DNA of 49,427 nt from contig JAFWJU010000113.1 of the NCBI GenBank assembly GCA_017511465.1, positions 1 through 49,427 of the forward strand, in the 5' to 3' direction. Position 1 is the first letter of the stretch. Each line of letters starts with the position of its first letter. This DNA is from Eggerthellaceae bacterium. GTDB lineage: Bacteria > Actinomycetota > Coriobacteriia > Coriobacteriales > Eggerthellaceae. A program made the translations under genes and the position numbers. Positions 16,781 to 26,170 of this stretch are shown here, piece by piece. Under the pieces are notes generated by a model. The model was not told where the DNA came from and searched no databases. It saw nothing but the letters and a program-made list of their open reading frames with translations.

Positions 16781-18610
16781 CTAGTCGTCAACTTTCAATA
16801 TGGCCATGAACGCTTCTTGGGGCACCTCGACGCTTCCAATGGCCTTCATGCGCTTCTTGCCCTCTTTCTGCTTTTCGAGCAGTTTGCGCTTTCGTGAAAT
16901 ATCGCCGCCATAGCACTTCGCAAGGACGTCTTTACGTTTGGCTTTCACGGTCGTGCGGGCAAGCACGCGCCCGCCGACTGCAGCTTGTATGGGCACCTCG
17001 AACATTTGACGCGGGATGATTTCCTTAAGCTTGCGGGCAATGGCGTTTCCGCGGTTGTAGGCATTGTCGGCATGGACGATGAACGAGAGTGCGTCGACGG
17101 GCTTGCCTGCAAGCAGTATGTCGAGCTTGACGAGTTTGCTCGGCTTGTAACCGGCCATTTCGTAATCGAGCGAAGCGTAGCCCTTCGTCGAAGATTTCAG
17201 GCGGTCGAAGTAATCGAGGATCATTTCCGAGAGCGGCATTTCCCAAATTACCTCGACAGTTGTCGACGAGAGATAGTTCATGTTGACAAACGTTCCCCGC
17301 CTCGAATTGGTGAGGTCCATGACCGGGCCGACATAATCGGGAGGGACCAGAATCTTGACTCGCAGGTAGGGTTCTTCGATATGCTCTATCTCGGACGGAT
17401 CGGGCATTTCCTGCGGAGAGTGAAGCGAGATCATCTCGCCGTTCTTCTTAAGCACGTGGTACTCGACCGAAGGGGCGGTTGCAAGCAGGTTTAATCCGAA
17501 TTCCCGCTCGAGGCGCTCCTCGATCACCTCCATGTGCAAGAGCCCGAGGAAACCGACGCGAAAACCGAATCCCAGAGCGTGTGATGTCTCCGGTTCCCAG
17601 ACGAGCGCGGGGTCGTTGAGGGCGAGCTTCTCGAGCGCTTCCTTCAGCGGTTCGTATTGGTCGCCTTCTATCGGATAGAGGCCGGTGAACACCATGGGCT
17701 TGACGTCACGATAACCAGGAAGCGCCTTGGTGGCAGGGCGGGACTTCAGCGTGATGGTGTCGCCGACTTTGACTTGGGCAACATCCTTGAGCCCTGTCAC
17801 CAGGTAGCCGACATCCCCTACCGACAGATCGTCCAGCGCGATTTCCGAAGGCTTCCGCGCACCGACTTCTTCGACGAGCGTCTCGGTTCCAACCTGCATT
17901 ATGCGAATGGTGTCGCCTTTGCGCACGCAGCCGTCGACAACGCGTATAAGCGCCACGACGCCGCGGTAGGCATCGAAATACGAATCGAAGATAAGGGCGC
18001 GCAGCGGGGCATCGTAGTCTCCGACAGGAGCCGGGATGTTATAGACGATCGACTCGAGCAAGTCGTGGACGCCCTCCCCTGTCTTTGCTGAGCAAAGAAC
18101 GGCGTCGTCTGCGGGAATCGCAAGGCCATCTTCGATTTGGGCACGCGCACGGTCGGGGTCTGATGCGGGAAGGTCGATCTTGTTGATCAAAGGAATTATC
18201 TCGAGGTCGGCGTTCATGGCCATCATGGCGTTCGCAACCGTTTGAGCCTCGACACCCTGCGTTGCGTCGACGACCAGGACAGCTCCCTCGCATGCGGCAA
18301 GGCTTCTGCTGACTTCATATGTGAAGTCAACGTGGCCCGGTGTGTCGATGAGGTTGAACTCGTACGTCTCGCCATCGTCTGCCGTGTAATTGACGCGAAC
18401 GGCTTGGCTTTTGATGGTGATGCCACGTTCGCGCTCGATATCCATGGTGTCGAGAAGCTGCTCTTGCATGTCGCGTGCGGCAACCGTGCCCGTTTGCTCG
18501 AGGATGCGATCGGAAAGGGTCGATTTTCCATGGTCGATATGGGCGATTATCGAGAAATTCCTGATGTGAGAAGGGTCATGTTGGTCGATATGTGAAGATG
18601 CCTGACTCAA
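16781..18610 (-). CDS. lepA: Elongation factor 4 (LepA)
   Basis: Ribosome-associated translational GTPase acting in initiation/elongation quality control. At 609 residues it shows the G-domain motifs AHIDHGKST (23-31), DTPGH and NKID, the EF-G-like domains and the LepA-specific C-terminus ([15 protein letters not shown] followed by [17 protein letters not shown]). There is no in-frame ATG before the G domain; the start is TTG at 18610 with GTGAG 5 nt upstream. Divergent from rpsT across a 101-nt gap. Confidence 0.96.
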   Translation of the reverse strand: MSQASSHIDQHDPSHIRNFSIIAHIDHGKSTLSDRILEQTGTVAARDMQEQLLDTMDIERERGITIKSQAVRVNYTADDGETYEFNLIDTPGHVDFTYEVSRSLAACEGAVLVVDATQGVEAQTVANAMMAMNADLEIIPLINKIDLPASDPDRARAQIEDGLAIPADDAVLCSAKTGEGVHDLLESIVYNIPAPVGDYDAPLRALIFDSYFDAYRGVVALIRVVDGCVRKGDTIRIMQVGTETLVEEVGARKPSEIALDDLSVGDVGYLVTGLKDVAQVKVGDTITLKSRPATKALPGYRDVKPMVFTGLYPIEGDQYEPLKEALEKLALNDPALVWEPETSHALGFGFRVGFLGLLHMEVIEERLEREFGLNLLATAPSVEYHVLKKNGEMISLHSPQEMPDPSEIEHIEEPYLRVKILVPPDYVGPVMDLTNSRRGTFVNMNYLSSTTVEVIWEMPLSEMILDYFDRLKSSTKGYASLDYEMAGYKPSKLVKLDILLAGKPVDALSFIVHADNAYNRGNAIARKLKEIIPRQMFEVPIQAAVGGRVLARTTVKAKRKDVLAKCYGGDISRKRKLLEKQKEGKKRMKAIGSVEVPQEAFMAILKVDD

Positions 18611-18654
18611 TCTAGCTCACTTTCAGAATACTTCGGTTCGATTCGGATATTCTA

Positions 18655-18663
18655 TGCTAAGAT
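18655..18663 (+). promoter_or_regulatory. Extended -10 promoter for rpsT
   Basis: TG-C-TAAGAT forms an extended -10 element. No convincing -35 is visible 17 bp upstream. The start would lie near 18670, with a ~41-nt leader that carries the strong GGAGG site. Confidence 0.45.
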
Positions 18664-18711
18664 TTACGGGTTTCGTCTGGAAACAAGATTTATACAACGG
18701 AGGAATTAAGA

Positions 18712-19242
18712 GTGGCAAACATTAAATCTCAGAAGAAGCGCAACATCACTAACGAGAAATCGCGCATGCGCAACCGCGCTATCAAATCCGAACTGAAGAC
18801 CGCCACGCGCCGCGTCCGCGACGCCGTCGCAGCCGAAAACGGCGCCGAGGCCTTCGCAGCTGGCATGGCTGCTTGCCGCCTCATGGACAAGGCCGTCACC
18901 AAGGGCGTTATCCACAAAAACCAAGCCGCCAACCGCAAGAGCGGCATCATGGCCCTCGTGAACAGCGTCGCAACCGACGAAGATCGCGCCGCATACGAGA
19001 AGAGCGCCCCGAAGGCTGTTAAGACCGGTTCCAAGAAGGCAGCTCGCAAGGAAGAGCGCGCCGCCGAGATGGCTCAGGCCAACGAGGAGAAGGCGAAGCG
19101 CCGCGAGAAGCAGCTCAAGGAAGAGAAGAAGGCTGCCGAGCGCAAGGCGAAGGAAGCCGCCGAGGCCGCTAAGGCCGAAGCCGAAGCTGCTGCTGCAGAA
19201 GCCGAAGAGGCTGCCGAAGCTGCGGAGGAAACCGCCGAATAA
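18712..19242 (+). CDS. rpsT: 30S ribosomal protein S20 with long charged C-terminal tail
   Basis: S20 binds the 5' and 3' minor domains of 16S rRNA. The first ~88 residues are canonical (IKSQKKR..., [22 protein letters not shown]). The protein then continues for about 88 more residues of Ala/Glu/Lys-rich sequence, predicted to be a long helix that shifts from basic to strongly acidic; typical S20 is about 86-90 residues. The start is GTG at 18712 with GGAGG (18699-18703) eight bases upstream. It is the only plus-strand gene in the first 33 kb and is followed by a strong terminator. The frame is continuous, so the tail is not an assembly artefact in any obvious way. Confidence 0.93.
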   Translation: MANIKSQKKRNITNEKSRMRNRAIKSELKTATRRVRDAVAAENGAEAFAAGMAACRLMDKAVTKGVIHKNQAANRKSGIMALVNSVATDEDRAAYEKSAPKAVKTGSKKAARKEERAAEMAQANEEKAKRREKQLKEEKKAAERKAKEAAEAAKAEAEAAAAEAEEAAEAAEETAE

Positions 19243-19280
19243 ATGCAGATTGGCCCTTGGGTCCGTCCGCATATCAAGGA

Positions 19281-19315
19281 GAAAGCGCCCCGTTTGTCGG
19301 GGCGCTTTCATTTCG
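19281..19315. terminator. Bidirectional intrinsic terminator between rpsT and holA
   Basis: Perfect 12-bp GC-rich stem (19281-19292 with 19298-19309) with loop TTTGT. The A/T-rich ends (GAAA...TTTC) make it usable from both strands, matching the convergent genes rpsT and holA. Confidence 0.85.
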
Positions 19316-19353
19316 GCAGAAAGGAATGCGGGTGGCTGGTGCAGAGAAACCCA

Positions 19354-20319
19354 TTAGGCAATGACGCTTATGAGCCAGTCTTTGAATACGTCATCGGGAT
19401 CCGACCCGGTCTTCATTGCCTGCTCGCAGTCACGTGCAGATGAAAACGCCAACTGCAAATCGTCTTCTTTGAATTTACGGGACCAGGCGACGTGGTTCTT
19501 TACGCGCCATCCGGGAACACCGAGCGTGTCGGCAAGCCTGTGGCCTTGTCCGCGCGCGTCAAGGGATTTAGCGCACGCTAGTTCGCGGAGCCTGTTGGTG
19601 CACATGCCGATAAGCGCATACGAAGACGTCGACGTCAAGAGCGGAAGCAGTTTAAGGCATGTGTTGACATCTCGGGCAGAAAACGCATCTACGAGTTCCC
19701 AGGGTTTTGCCTCGCTCGTACGGGCCACCAGTTGCGCGACCTCGCGATCGCTGACAGGATCGGTTCCCGCATGTGCCAATGCGAGCTTTCTCAACTCGGT
19801 ATCGAGCCTTACCGTATCCTCGCCGCAATATGAGACAAGGGTTTCTGCGGCGGCTTCGGTGATCGTTATTCCATGGCCAACTGCCATCGACCTTAAAGCC
19901 CGGACGAGTTCGTAACGCTTCATAGGGGCGCAATCGATTACAGCAGATGACCCCAGAGCTGCAACGGCTTTATACAATCGTGTGTTCTTGGCGAGCTTTT
20001 CAGCAGATAACACGAGGATGGTCGACTCGTTTGGAGCGGCGAGGTATGCGCACAACACCTCGGCATCTTGCTTTCCAAGCTTTTCAGCATGCGCAACTTC
20101 AACGAGCCTAAGTTCGCTTGCAAAAGGAAGCGTGTTGCACGCAACGGCTATGTCAGAACCGCTTGCGCGTTCGCCGTCGAATTCGTCGTGATTGAATTCC
20201 AAATCGCCGAAAGTTGCAACGCGTTTCCTCAGGCGCTCGAGAACCGTGCGCCTTTTAAGGGCGTCCTCGCCTACTGCAAGATATGCGGGGAGAAGGTTCT
20301 GTTGATTTGAGCTCGTCAT
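19354..20319 (-). CDS. holA: DNA polymerase III subunit delta
   Basis: Clamp-loader subunit that opens the sliding clamp. With the start at ATG 20319 it has 321 residues. The N-terminal domain resembles HolA proteins (YLAVGEDALKRR... LVEVAHAEKL), as does the C-terminal collar region (WRVKNHVAWSRKF). The ATG lies 4 nt after the comEC stop, in the common comEA-comEC-holA arrangement. There is no clear Shine-Dalgarno. TACAAT overlaps the comEC stop exactly 6 nt ahead of the ATG, so a leaderless transcript of its own is possible in addition to coupling. Confidence 0.9.
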   Translation of the reverse strand: MTSSNQQNLLPAYLAVGEDALKRRTVLERLRKRVATFGDLEFNHDEFDGERASGSDIAVACNTLPFASELRLVEVAHAEKLGKQDAEVLCAYLAAPNESTILVLSAEKLAKNTRLYKAVAALGSSAVIDCAPMKRYELVRALRSMAVGHGITITEAAAETLVSYCGEDTVRLDTELRKLALAHAGTDPVSDREVAQLVARTSEAKPWELVDAFSARDVNTCLKLLPLLTSTSSYALIGMCTNRLRELACAKSLDARGQGHRLADTLGVPGWRVKNHVAWSRKFKEDDLQLAFSSARDCEQAMKTGSDPDDVFKDWLISVIA

Positions 20320-20323
20320 GGTC

Positions 20324-22636
20324 TCATTGTATCCCAACGCGAATTGCATCTGATGAAAACAGGCATTTCACCTGTCCGTCAATATCGCTTCGATACACTT
20401 TGCATCCGATTGAAGCCAACATGTCCAGTGTTTCGTCTGCCGGGTGCCCATAACGGTTGCCCTTCCCGACTCCTATGAGGCAGATCTTTGGGTCAAGCGC
20501 CTCAAGTTGACTTAAGCTCATGCCGTCTTTCGATCCATGGTGCCCCACTTTCAAAATATCGATGGAACCGATGTCCTGTTCTTTCAGAATCGATTCGATT
20601 TGCGCTTGTTCTGCATCGCCCGTGAAAAACGCGTTGAAGTCTGTCACGCCATCCCGGTTACCATCGTATTCAAGCAGCAAGCATACGCTGTCGGCGTTTC
20701 CCCCATCATCTGAGAATACATGCGGCCATACGACATGCGCAGTGAAGTCCCCGACTTGGAAGACGTCTCCTGCGCAGACACCCATGACCTTGTCGGCAGT
20801 ATGGTCCGCTTGCTTCACGAGCAACATGTTCTTCTCATCGGTGCTCGAGAGCATATCGGTTGCGATGAGGATGCGGTCAACGTGCACAGACCGTTCGAGC
20901 GCGTCGAGCGAACCGACATGATCGTCATCCGAGTGCGTTAGGAGCACACTATCGAGTTTGGTGATTGAGCAACGAGCTAATTGATCTATGAGCTGCGAGT
21001 CCTTATTGCCCGTGTCCACGAGCAACGTAGAACCCCTGCTTCGTACGATAAACGAGTCACCCTGACCAACATCGAGCATTATGATGGCGTCTTCTTGGGA
21101 TGCCGCGAACGAGAACAAGATGAAGACGAGGAAGGCGCACGTTCCGAGGATTGCGATGTATTGCGCCTTGACCCATGGCCAAAATACCCATAGAGCCGAA
21201 GCCAGGAGACTTGAGCAGAGCAATGCCGCTAGAGACTCGATATGCAACGGTATCGAGGAATACGGAAACGCAGCCAATGCGCGTACTGTCTCACAAAGCG
21301 CTGTTGACAAAAGCGATGCAATGCCCAACAACGCAGACGCTATCGGAAGGCCGGAGATACCGACCAAGGCACAAGCGAGGCCCATTGCGCATACGATGGG
21401 AAACAAAGGCGCGCATGCGATATTTGCAAGAGGGCCTATGACAGGCAGAATGCTGAAAACCGAACAGGCATACAGTTGGGATAGCGCGTTTGCTGCAAAC
21501 GTCATGGACAAGGCACCGGATAAGAGTGGCATGCGAACAAAGGGCAATTGTTCAAACCAATACGTGAACAGCGGGGCAAAGACCACGATACCCGCGGTCG
21601 ATAACGCCGATAAAGCAAATGAAGTAGAAACGGAAGACGTCGGAGACGCCAAGACGATGGCGAAAATCCCAATCCCCAATGCATTCAGGGCAGAAGGCCG
21701 TCGCTGTCCAAAAATAGAGAACATGCCGATAGAAGTCATGACAGTTGCCCGTAGCGCCGATATGGGAGCGCCCGAGAACACCAGATATGAGGCCATAGTT
21801 GCAGCAAGCACCGAAACGGATGCACGCTTTCCAACGTGAAGCGACTTCAAGACAACCGCAATGAGTCCCGTGACGATGACGAGGTGCGCGCCTGAAACGG
21901 CGACAAGATGCGCTACTCCGCATCTTTGAAAGCACGCGTACATGGTCGTGCTTGAAACAGAATGCCTATAACCGCACACAATGGCTTGAAGAAGAGCATG
22001 GGCATCGTCCTCATCTCCAATGAATACTATGGCCATGCGCCTTGCCTGCAACATTGCAGCGAGTGCGCTTTCAATTCGATTTTCATCGAATGCGGCTACA
22101 TGTACGCGGCCGATTGCCCCGTTGCGCCATAGGTACTCATCGCGGTTCCAGTCTGGCTTTACCCATGTACCCGAAATACTCGCTTTCGTTCCATGCAGCA
22201 AAGGTTGGGTTTCGCCAAAATCGGCGTATGCCTTTACAGTGGAACCATCTGCAAACGAAAGCGTGACGAAAGCGTTCTCGCCCGAAGACGTTGCCTTAGA
22301 GTCTTCTTCAAGCGTCACGGCGGCTGTGTCAAAGCTGCCCTCATCAATCCGTTGCGCCATGAGATGGTTTTGACACGCCACAGCGGACCCTAAAGCTGCA
22401 CCGAGGCATAACGCCATGGCTCCTGCCGCGACAGCAGGTTTTCTCGCAATCAGGATCACTGACGTGATGGCTATTCCCAGAGTTATGGCGATGATGGAAC
22501 TCGTCATGCACGTGGTGGCATCCAGCAGCCTTCCCGTGTCGTATAACGCCGCACAGGAAGCCCAGAACGCGCATGCGCACGCGAACATGGTCGTGATAGC
22601 GGGGCGCGGTGGCTTTACGCCGATATGGCCGCTCAT
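20324..22636 (-). CDS. comEC: DNA uptake channel protein ComEC
   Basis: Polytopic membrane channel that carries single-stranded DNA into the cytoplasm during transformation. The frame is open up to 22732, but ATG 22636, 4 nt after the comEA stop, is the likelier start (770 residues). It contains the DUF4131-like N-terminal segment and the ComEC competence domain with many membrane helices (HLVAVSGAHL, GAPISALRA). The C-terminal metallo-beta-lactamase domain has LDVGQGDS, THSDDDHVGS and GHHGSKD. All three parts are intact, so it is probably functional. Downstream gene is holA. Confidence 0.94.
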   Translation of the reverse strand: MSGHIGVKPPRPAITTMFACACAFWASCAALYDTGRLLDATTCMTSSIIAITLGIAITSVILIARKPAVAAGAMALCLGAALGSAVACQNHLMAQRIDEGSFDTAAVTLEEDSKATSSGENAFVTLSFADGSTVKAYADFGETQPLLHGTKASISGTWVKPDWNRDEYLWRNGAIGRVHVAAFDENRIESALAAMLQARRMAIVFIGDEDDAHALLQAIVCGYRHSVSSTTMYACFQRCGVAHLVAVSGAHLVIVTGLIAVVLKSLHVGKRASVSVLAATMASYLVFSGAPISALRATVMTSIGMFSIFGQRRPSALNALGIGIFAIVLASPTSSVSTSFALSALSTAGIVVFAPLFTYWFEQLPFVRMPLLSGALSMTFAANALSQLYACSVFSILPVIGPLANIACAPLFPIVCAMGLACALVGISGLPIASALLGIASLLSTALCETVRALAAFPYSSIPLHIESLAALLCSSLLASALWVFWPWVKAQYIAILGTCAFLVFILFSFAASQEDAIIMLDVGQGDSFIVRSRGSTLLVDTGNKDSQLIDQLARCSITKLDSVLLTHSDDDHVGSLDALERSVHVDRILIATDMLSSTDEKNMLLVKQADHTADKVMGVCAGDVFQVGDFTAHVVWPHVFSDDGGNADSVCLLLEYDGNRDGVTDFNAFFTGDAEQAQIESILKEQDIGSIDILKVGHHGSKDGMSLSQLEALDPKICLIGVGKGNRYGHPADETLDMLASIGCKVYRSDIDGQVKCLFSSDAIRVGIQ

Positions 22637-22640
22637 GGCG

Positions 22641-23282
22641 CTACACGCAAATGAGACCCACGAGCGCCTCGAGCTTCTTCTGCCCGATTCCAGGAACGCG
22701 CGTGAGATCATCTGCTGATCCGTAAGGGCCATTTGCCTCGCGATCCGCGATTATCTTCTGCGCTGTGGCGGACCCGATTCCCGGCAAACTCTCAAGTTGC
22801 ACCGCTGTTGCCGTGTTGATGTTTACGATCGGAGAGAGCTCCTGAGCGCTGCCGCCATCGTCGGCGCCTTGCACGAGTGCGTAGGATGTTTCTTCAATCG
22901 ATGGAATGACGATATGCTCGCCATCGCCGATTATCCTTGCAAGGTTGCATGCGTTCTCGTCTGCCTCTTCGGTAAACCCACCAGCCAAGTTGACGGCATC
23001 TGCCACTCGAGAGCCTTTTTCTAATTCGTAGAGGCCAGGTTCGTTAACTTCACCAGATACGTGCACGTACAGCTCGTGAATCTCAGTTGGCTCAGCGCTT
23101 GAATCGTAGGCTTCCTCTGATGACTCAATCTGGAATTCGCTGGCGGCGGCAGCGCCTGACAGGACGTGTGCAACAGCGACTGCCGCCAACACCAAAAACA
23201 CCGCCATGCCAATGAGCACGGATTTGCTTGAACGCGCAAAACCGAGTTTTCGCGCGACATCGTTTAGAGAGCCCGTATCCAT
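22641..23282 (-). CDS. comEA: Competence DNA-binding protein ComEA
   Basis: Membrane-anchored DNA receptor for transformation. The start at 23282 is preferred because AAGGA lies 8 nt upstream; the protein then has 213 residues. Domains are a membrane helix (about 21-40), an SLBB domain (about 70-125; VHVSGEVNEPGLYEL) and a C-terminal double helix-hairpin-helix (about 148-213; NINTATAVQLESLPGIG, RVPGIGQKKLEAL). Paired with comEC in one operon. Pilin-like competence genes are not in the window, so transformability is not shown. Confidence 0.93.
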   Translation of the reverse strand: MDTGSLNDVARKLGFARSSKSVLIGMAVFLVLAAVAVAHVLSGAAAASEFQIESSEEAYDSSAEPTEIHELYVHVSGEVNEPGLYELEKGSRVADAVNLAGGFTEEADENACNLARIIGDGEHIVIPSIEETSYALVQGADDGGSAQELSPIVNINTATAVQLESLPGIGSATAQKIIADREANGPYGSADDLTRVPGIGQKKLEALVGLICV

Positions 23283-23419
23283 GCCCCGTCCTTCCAGCAT
23301 AGGCGACATGAACACGATACTTCGGCGATTACTCCACACGACCGCTGTTCAACCAGCGCATTCGACGTGATTTTACAACTGACAGCCGGGAAATAGTCGG
23401 CTTGCCATCCCAAAACGAC

Positions 23420-24643
23420 TTATTCGCTTACCTTTCGTTTACGGGGCTTGTACGACGCGCATTTGTAATCATGCGGTTCCGCGGCATCGGCGATTTCCCG
23501 AACCCATTCGTCAATGGGAAGATCGGCTTCCGCAGCAAGGACGTCATCGAGCTTCGCATGGGTTTCGGGATTACGCGGCATGAACAATGTGCAACAGTCC
23601 GGGGCGTCTTGCGACGAAATCTCGAACGTTCCCAATCGCTGGGCGTCGTCGATAATGTCGAGTTTATCGGTGCCGATAAGCGGCCTGAAAACTGGAATAT
23701 CGACCGAGGCGTCCGTTACGCGGATGTTGTCGAGCGTCTGTGATGCGACTTGACCGAGACTCTCGCCGGTGACAAGAGCGCCTGCGCGCTCGCGACGGGC
23801 GATCTCCTCGGCGACTTTGAACATGAGTCGCCGATACATGATGACGCGTAAAGAAGGCGGAACCTTCAACATGATCTCCTTCTGGTAATCACCGAAGGCG
23901 ACGATGTAGACCCTTGCAATGCACCCGGAAGCTTCAAGGACGTGGGCGATATCGTCAACGAGGTACTCGCTCGTATCCGCGGTTTGGGGACGGCCGGAAA
24001 AGTGAACGCCAATGCATTCGGCCCCTCGACGTGCCAGGCGCCATAAGGCAACAGGCGAGTCTATTCCGCTTGAAAGAAGGCATACGACACGTCCAGAGCA
24101 CCCTACGGGTAGGCCACCGACTCCTCGGATGCTGCGCGCGTAGATGTAGGCGGCGTTTTGGACGACTTCAACGCCCACGGTGATATCGGGATTCTTCATG
24201 CGAACGCCCTTTTCGGGGAACGCTTCACACAAGCGAGCACCGATGATTTGGTTCATGTCCATCGAGTTCGTCTCAAAATCGGTGTGATTTCGCCTCGCTT
24301 GCACCTTGAACGTTTCAAACGCCTCGCATTCTGCGAGCGCGTTAACAGCGACATCGCCCATTATCTGAAGGTCACGCTCGCACTTGAAACCGCAAGAAAC
24401 GCGCGCAACGCCGGGAATCGTTCGCAGCCGATCGGTGACTTCAAGTGCCGTGGCACGACTGGTGCCCTCTTTGAGGAACACGCAAAGTCGTCCCGAAATA
24501 CGGTGTATCGTCACGATGGGATAAGCTGCCAGAATGGCTTCTATGTTCTTTAGAAGCCGTGTCTCGAAATTTGCGCGATTTCGACCCTTGAGCCCGATTT
24601 CGTGATAATGAACGAGGCAAATCCTCTGATGTTGTTCTGTCAT
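23420..24643 (-). CDS. thiI: tRNA 4-thiouridine synthetase ThiI (no rhodanese domain)
   Basis: Transfers sulfur to U8 of tRNA and can contribute to thiazole synthesis. With ATG 24643 (AAGG upstream) it has 407 residues: NFLD/THUMP region (about 1-170) and PP-loop adenylation domain with SSGIDSP (191-197; usual form SGGxDSP). The C-terminal rhodanese domain of the E. coli enzyme is absent, as in most Gram-positive homologues, so sulfur likely comes directly from a partner cysteine desulfurase. It is preceded within 20 nt by the terminator of the gmk-rpoZ unit, leaving no room for an ordinary promoter. Confidence 0.93.
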   Translation of the reverse strand: MTEQHQRICLVHYHEIGLKGRNRANFETRLLKNIEAILAAYPIVTIHRISGRLCVFLKEGTSRATALEVTDRLRTIPGVARVSCGFKCERDLQIMGDVAVNALAECEAFETFKVQARRNHTDFETNSMDMNQIIGARLCEAFPEKGVRMKNPDITVGVEVVQNAAYIYARSIRGVGGLPVGCSGRVVCLLSSGIDSPVALWRLARRGAECIGVHFSGRPQTADTSEYLVDDIAHVLEASGCIARVYIVAFGDYQKEIMLKVPPSLRVIMYRRLMFKVAEEIARRERAGALVTGESLGQVASQTLDNIRVTDASVDIPVFRPLIGTDKLDIIDDAQRLGTFEISSQDAPDCCTLFMPRNPETHAKLDDVLAAEADLPIDEWVREIADAAEPHDYKCASYKPRKRKVSE

Positions 24644-24661
24644 ATCGTGCCTTAACTCATG

Positions 24662-24690
24662 AAAAAGGCGCGTCTCGGCGCGCCTTTTCG
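24662..24690 (-). terminator. Intrinsic terminator between rpoZ and thiI
   Basis: Ten-bp stem (24663-24672 with 24679-24688, AAAAGGCGCG/CGCGCCTTTT) with a 6-nt loop, ending in T5 on the minus strand. It would end the mihF-gmk-rpoZ transcript. Because thiI starts only 19 nt further on, thiI expression seems to depend on read-through. Confidence 0.75.
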
Positions 24691-24710
24691 TGCAGTCTCT
24701 TGTGATGAGC

Positions 24711-24971
24711 CTAATGGTTCTTGACGTCAATCGAATCGGGATCGTACGAAACATCCTCGCGGGCTATTTCGTTGAAGGCGATTGAAAGCGGCTTCTTATC
24801 GGATGCGCGTGCGATTTCCACGGCAGTTTGAAGCTGGATGGCGCGGTCGCGCTGTCCGCGAAGCATGTCGTTGATATCGTGAGCGCGTTTGCTGGCGAGG
24901 GAGCACAGCAAGAAGCGGTCGTTGTCGGTTTCCTCGAGCAGGACGTCGATTTTGGGTTCGATAATGCTCAT
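24711..24971 (-). CDS. rpoZ: RNA polymerase subunit omega
   Basis: Small subunit that helps fold and assemble the beta' subunit. The 86-residue protein has the omega signature (DRFLLCSLASKRAHDINDM, then KPLSIAFNEIA near the end). Its ATG overlaps the gmk stop as ATGA, the usual gmk-rpoZ coupling. Identification rests on the short conserved core plus gene order. Confidence 0.92.
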   Translation of the reverse strand: MSIIEPKIDVLLEETDNDRFLLCSLASKRAHDINDMLRGQRDRAIQLQTAVEIARASDKKPLSIAFNEIAREDVSYDPDSIDVKNH

Positions 24972-25549
24972 ATCCCGTTAACCTCGTTTTCCTCGGCTTT
25001 GCCATTCACGTAAGCGACGAGCTGTTCAACTGCGGTTTCGAGGTCGTCGTTCACAAGCCGTATATCATACTCCTCTTTTTGGGAAAGTTCTACCTTTGCG
25101 GCTTCCATCCTCCGTAAAACCGTAGCTTCGTCTTCTGTTCCCCTACCCCGCAAACGCTGTTCGAGGACCTCAAGCGAAGGCGGTTCGATGAAGACGAGGA
25201 TGGCCTCTGGTACTTTCTCGCGTATCTGGAACGCACCCTGAACGTCGATTTCGAGTATCACCTGATTGCCCGCATCGATGTGGTCACGTACGCTGCTAAG
25301 AGGCGTTCCGTAGAAATTCCCCGAATACTCAGCCCATTCGAGCAATTCGCCCGAATCGACCATTTCGAGGAATTTGTCTCGTGAAATGAAATAGTACTGC
25401 ACGCCATCCACTTCGCCTTTTCGTGGTTGGCGTGTAGTTGCAGAAACAGAGAGCCAGGCATCGGGAACTGCCTGCAATAGACGAGCCACCAGAGTGCCTT
25501 TACCGGCACCTGATGGCCCTGATATGACGAACAAATTACCGCGACGCAT
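24968..25549 (-). CDS. gmk: Guanylate kinase
   Basis: Phosphorylates GMP to GDP with ATP, feeding GTP and (p)ppGpp pools. The 193-residue protein has the P-loop GPSGAGKGT (11-19), the GMP-binding region (SATTRQPRKGEVDG, YYF, and EYSGNFYGTP) and the LID segment (RLRGRGTEDE). It starts 3 nt after mihF and overlaps rpoZ by 4 nt, an order widely seen in actinobacteria. Confidence 0.96.
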   Translation of the reverse strand: MRRGNLFVISGPSGAGKGTLVARLLQAVPDAWLSVSATTRQPRKGEVDGVQYYFISRDKFLEMVDSGELLEWAEYSGNFYGTPLSSVRDHIDAGNQVILEIDVQGAFQIREKVPEAILVFIEPPSLEVLEQRLRGRGTEDEATVLRRMEAAKVELSQKEEYDIRLVNDDLETAVEQLVAYVNGKAEENEVNGI

Positions 25550-25552
25550 GAA

Positions 25553-25861
25553 TTAGCCGAGGCGCTCCAGCAACGCAGCTTGCTGACGATCGCCGAGACC
25601 GCGCAGGCGACGGCTTTCGGCGATTTGCAGTTCGTTCATGATCTTCTCGGACTTAGCCTTGCCATAGCCAGGAAGGGTCTCGATAAGCGTGGAAACCTTC
25701 ATGCGGCCGACAATGGGATCGTCCTTCATGTCGATGACCTGAGCAAGCGTCAGCTTGCCGCTCTTCAATTGTTCGCGAATCTCAGCGCGCTTAATACGAG
25801 CTTCTTTAGCCTTTTCCAGAGCAGCCTTGCGCTCGGCCTCGGTCAGGGTGGGGATTGCCAT
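25553..25861 (-). CDS. mihF: Actinobacterial integration host factor MihF
   Basis: Nucleoid-associated DNA-binding protein of the actinobacterial IHF family, unrelated to E. coli IHF. The 102-residue protein has the helix-two-turn-helix core near the C-terminus (VSTLIETLPGYGKAKSEKIM and RRLRGLGDRQ). ATG 25861 has AAAGGAG upstream. Placement directly before gmk and rpoZ is typical for actinobacteria and is one of the best taxonomic markers in this window. The gene has a long leader with two hairpins, which suggests post-transcriptional control. Confidence 0.94.
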   Translation of the reverse strand: MAIPTLTEAERKAALEKAKEARIKRAEIREQLKSGKLTLAQVIDMKDDPIVGRMKVSTLIETLPGYGKAKSEKIMNELQIAESRRLRGLGDRQQAALLERLG

Positions 25862-26170
25862 ATTCCTCTCCTTTATTTTCGTTTGCCGCGAGCACGCGTA
25901 TTCAACGTGTTCGCGTCCCTTCGCCTAATGCACCAAAACACATTCACCATCGTTCATGGTCAAGGTTCGCAGTAGTGTGATTGTGGAGTATTAAGCGAAT
26001 AGCGTGCGCACATTCTACGACGGTTTCACGAGGTAAGACAAGAACAATTTCGACAAACTGTGTGAAAAGCACTCGGAAATGCAGATATTCTTCATTAGTG
26101 CCCTCATCGGCTAACTATTTTATAGATTGCCTAGCATTTTGCTACTGTAAATTGCCCCTTACTTACACAG
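25862..26170. other. 309-nt gene-free interval with the mihF leader
   Basis: No credible coding region on either strand. The mihF-proximal part is the predicted leader, with a 10-bp hairpin (25887-25896 with 25906-25915, one mismatch) and a 5-bp hairpin ACCAT/ATGGT (25946-25960). The part nearer pyrF is AT-rich, with a short palindrome TAGCA-TTT-TGCTA that may mark the end of the pyr transcript but lacks a T-run. Confidence 0.6.
26012..26041 (-). promoter_or_regulatory. Promoter for mihF-gmk-rpoZ
   Basis: On the minus strand TTGTCT (26036-26041) and TAGAAT (26012-26017) are 18 bp apart. The start would be near 26005, giving a leader of about 144 nt. Confidence 0.6.

Noticed and set aside
18630..18655. 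GGTTCGATTC resembling a tRNA T-loop
   Set aside because: The flanking bases do not pair into a 5-bp T stem and no D-arm, anticodon arm or acceptor stem fits; it lies in the lepA-rpsT promoter region.
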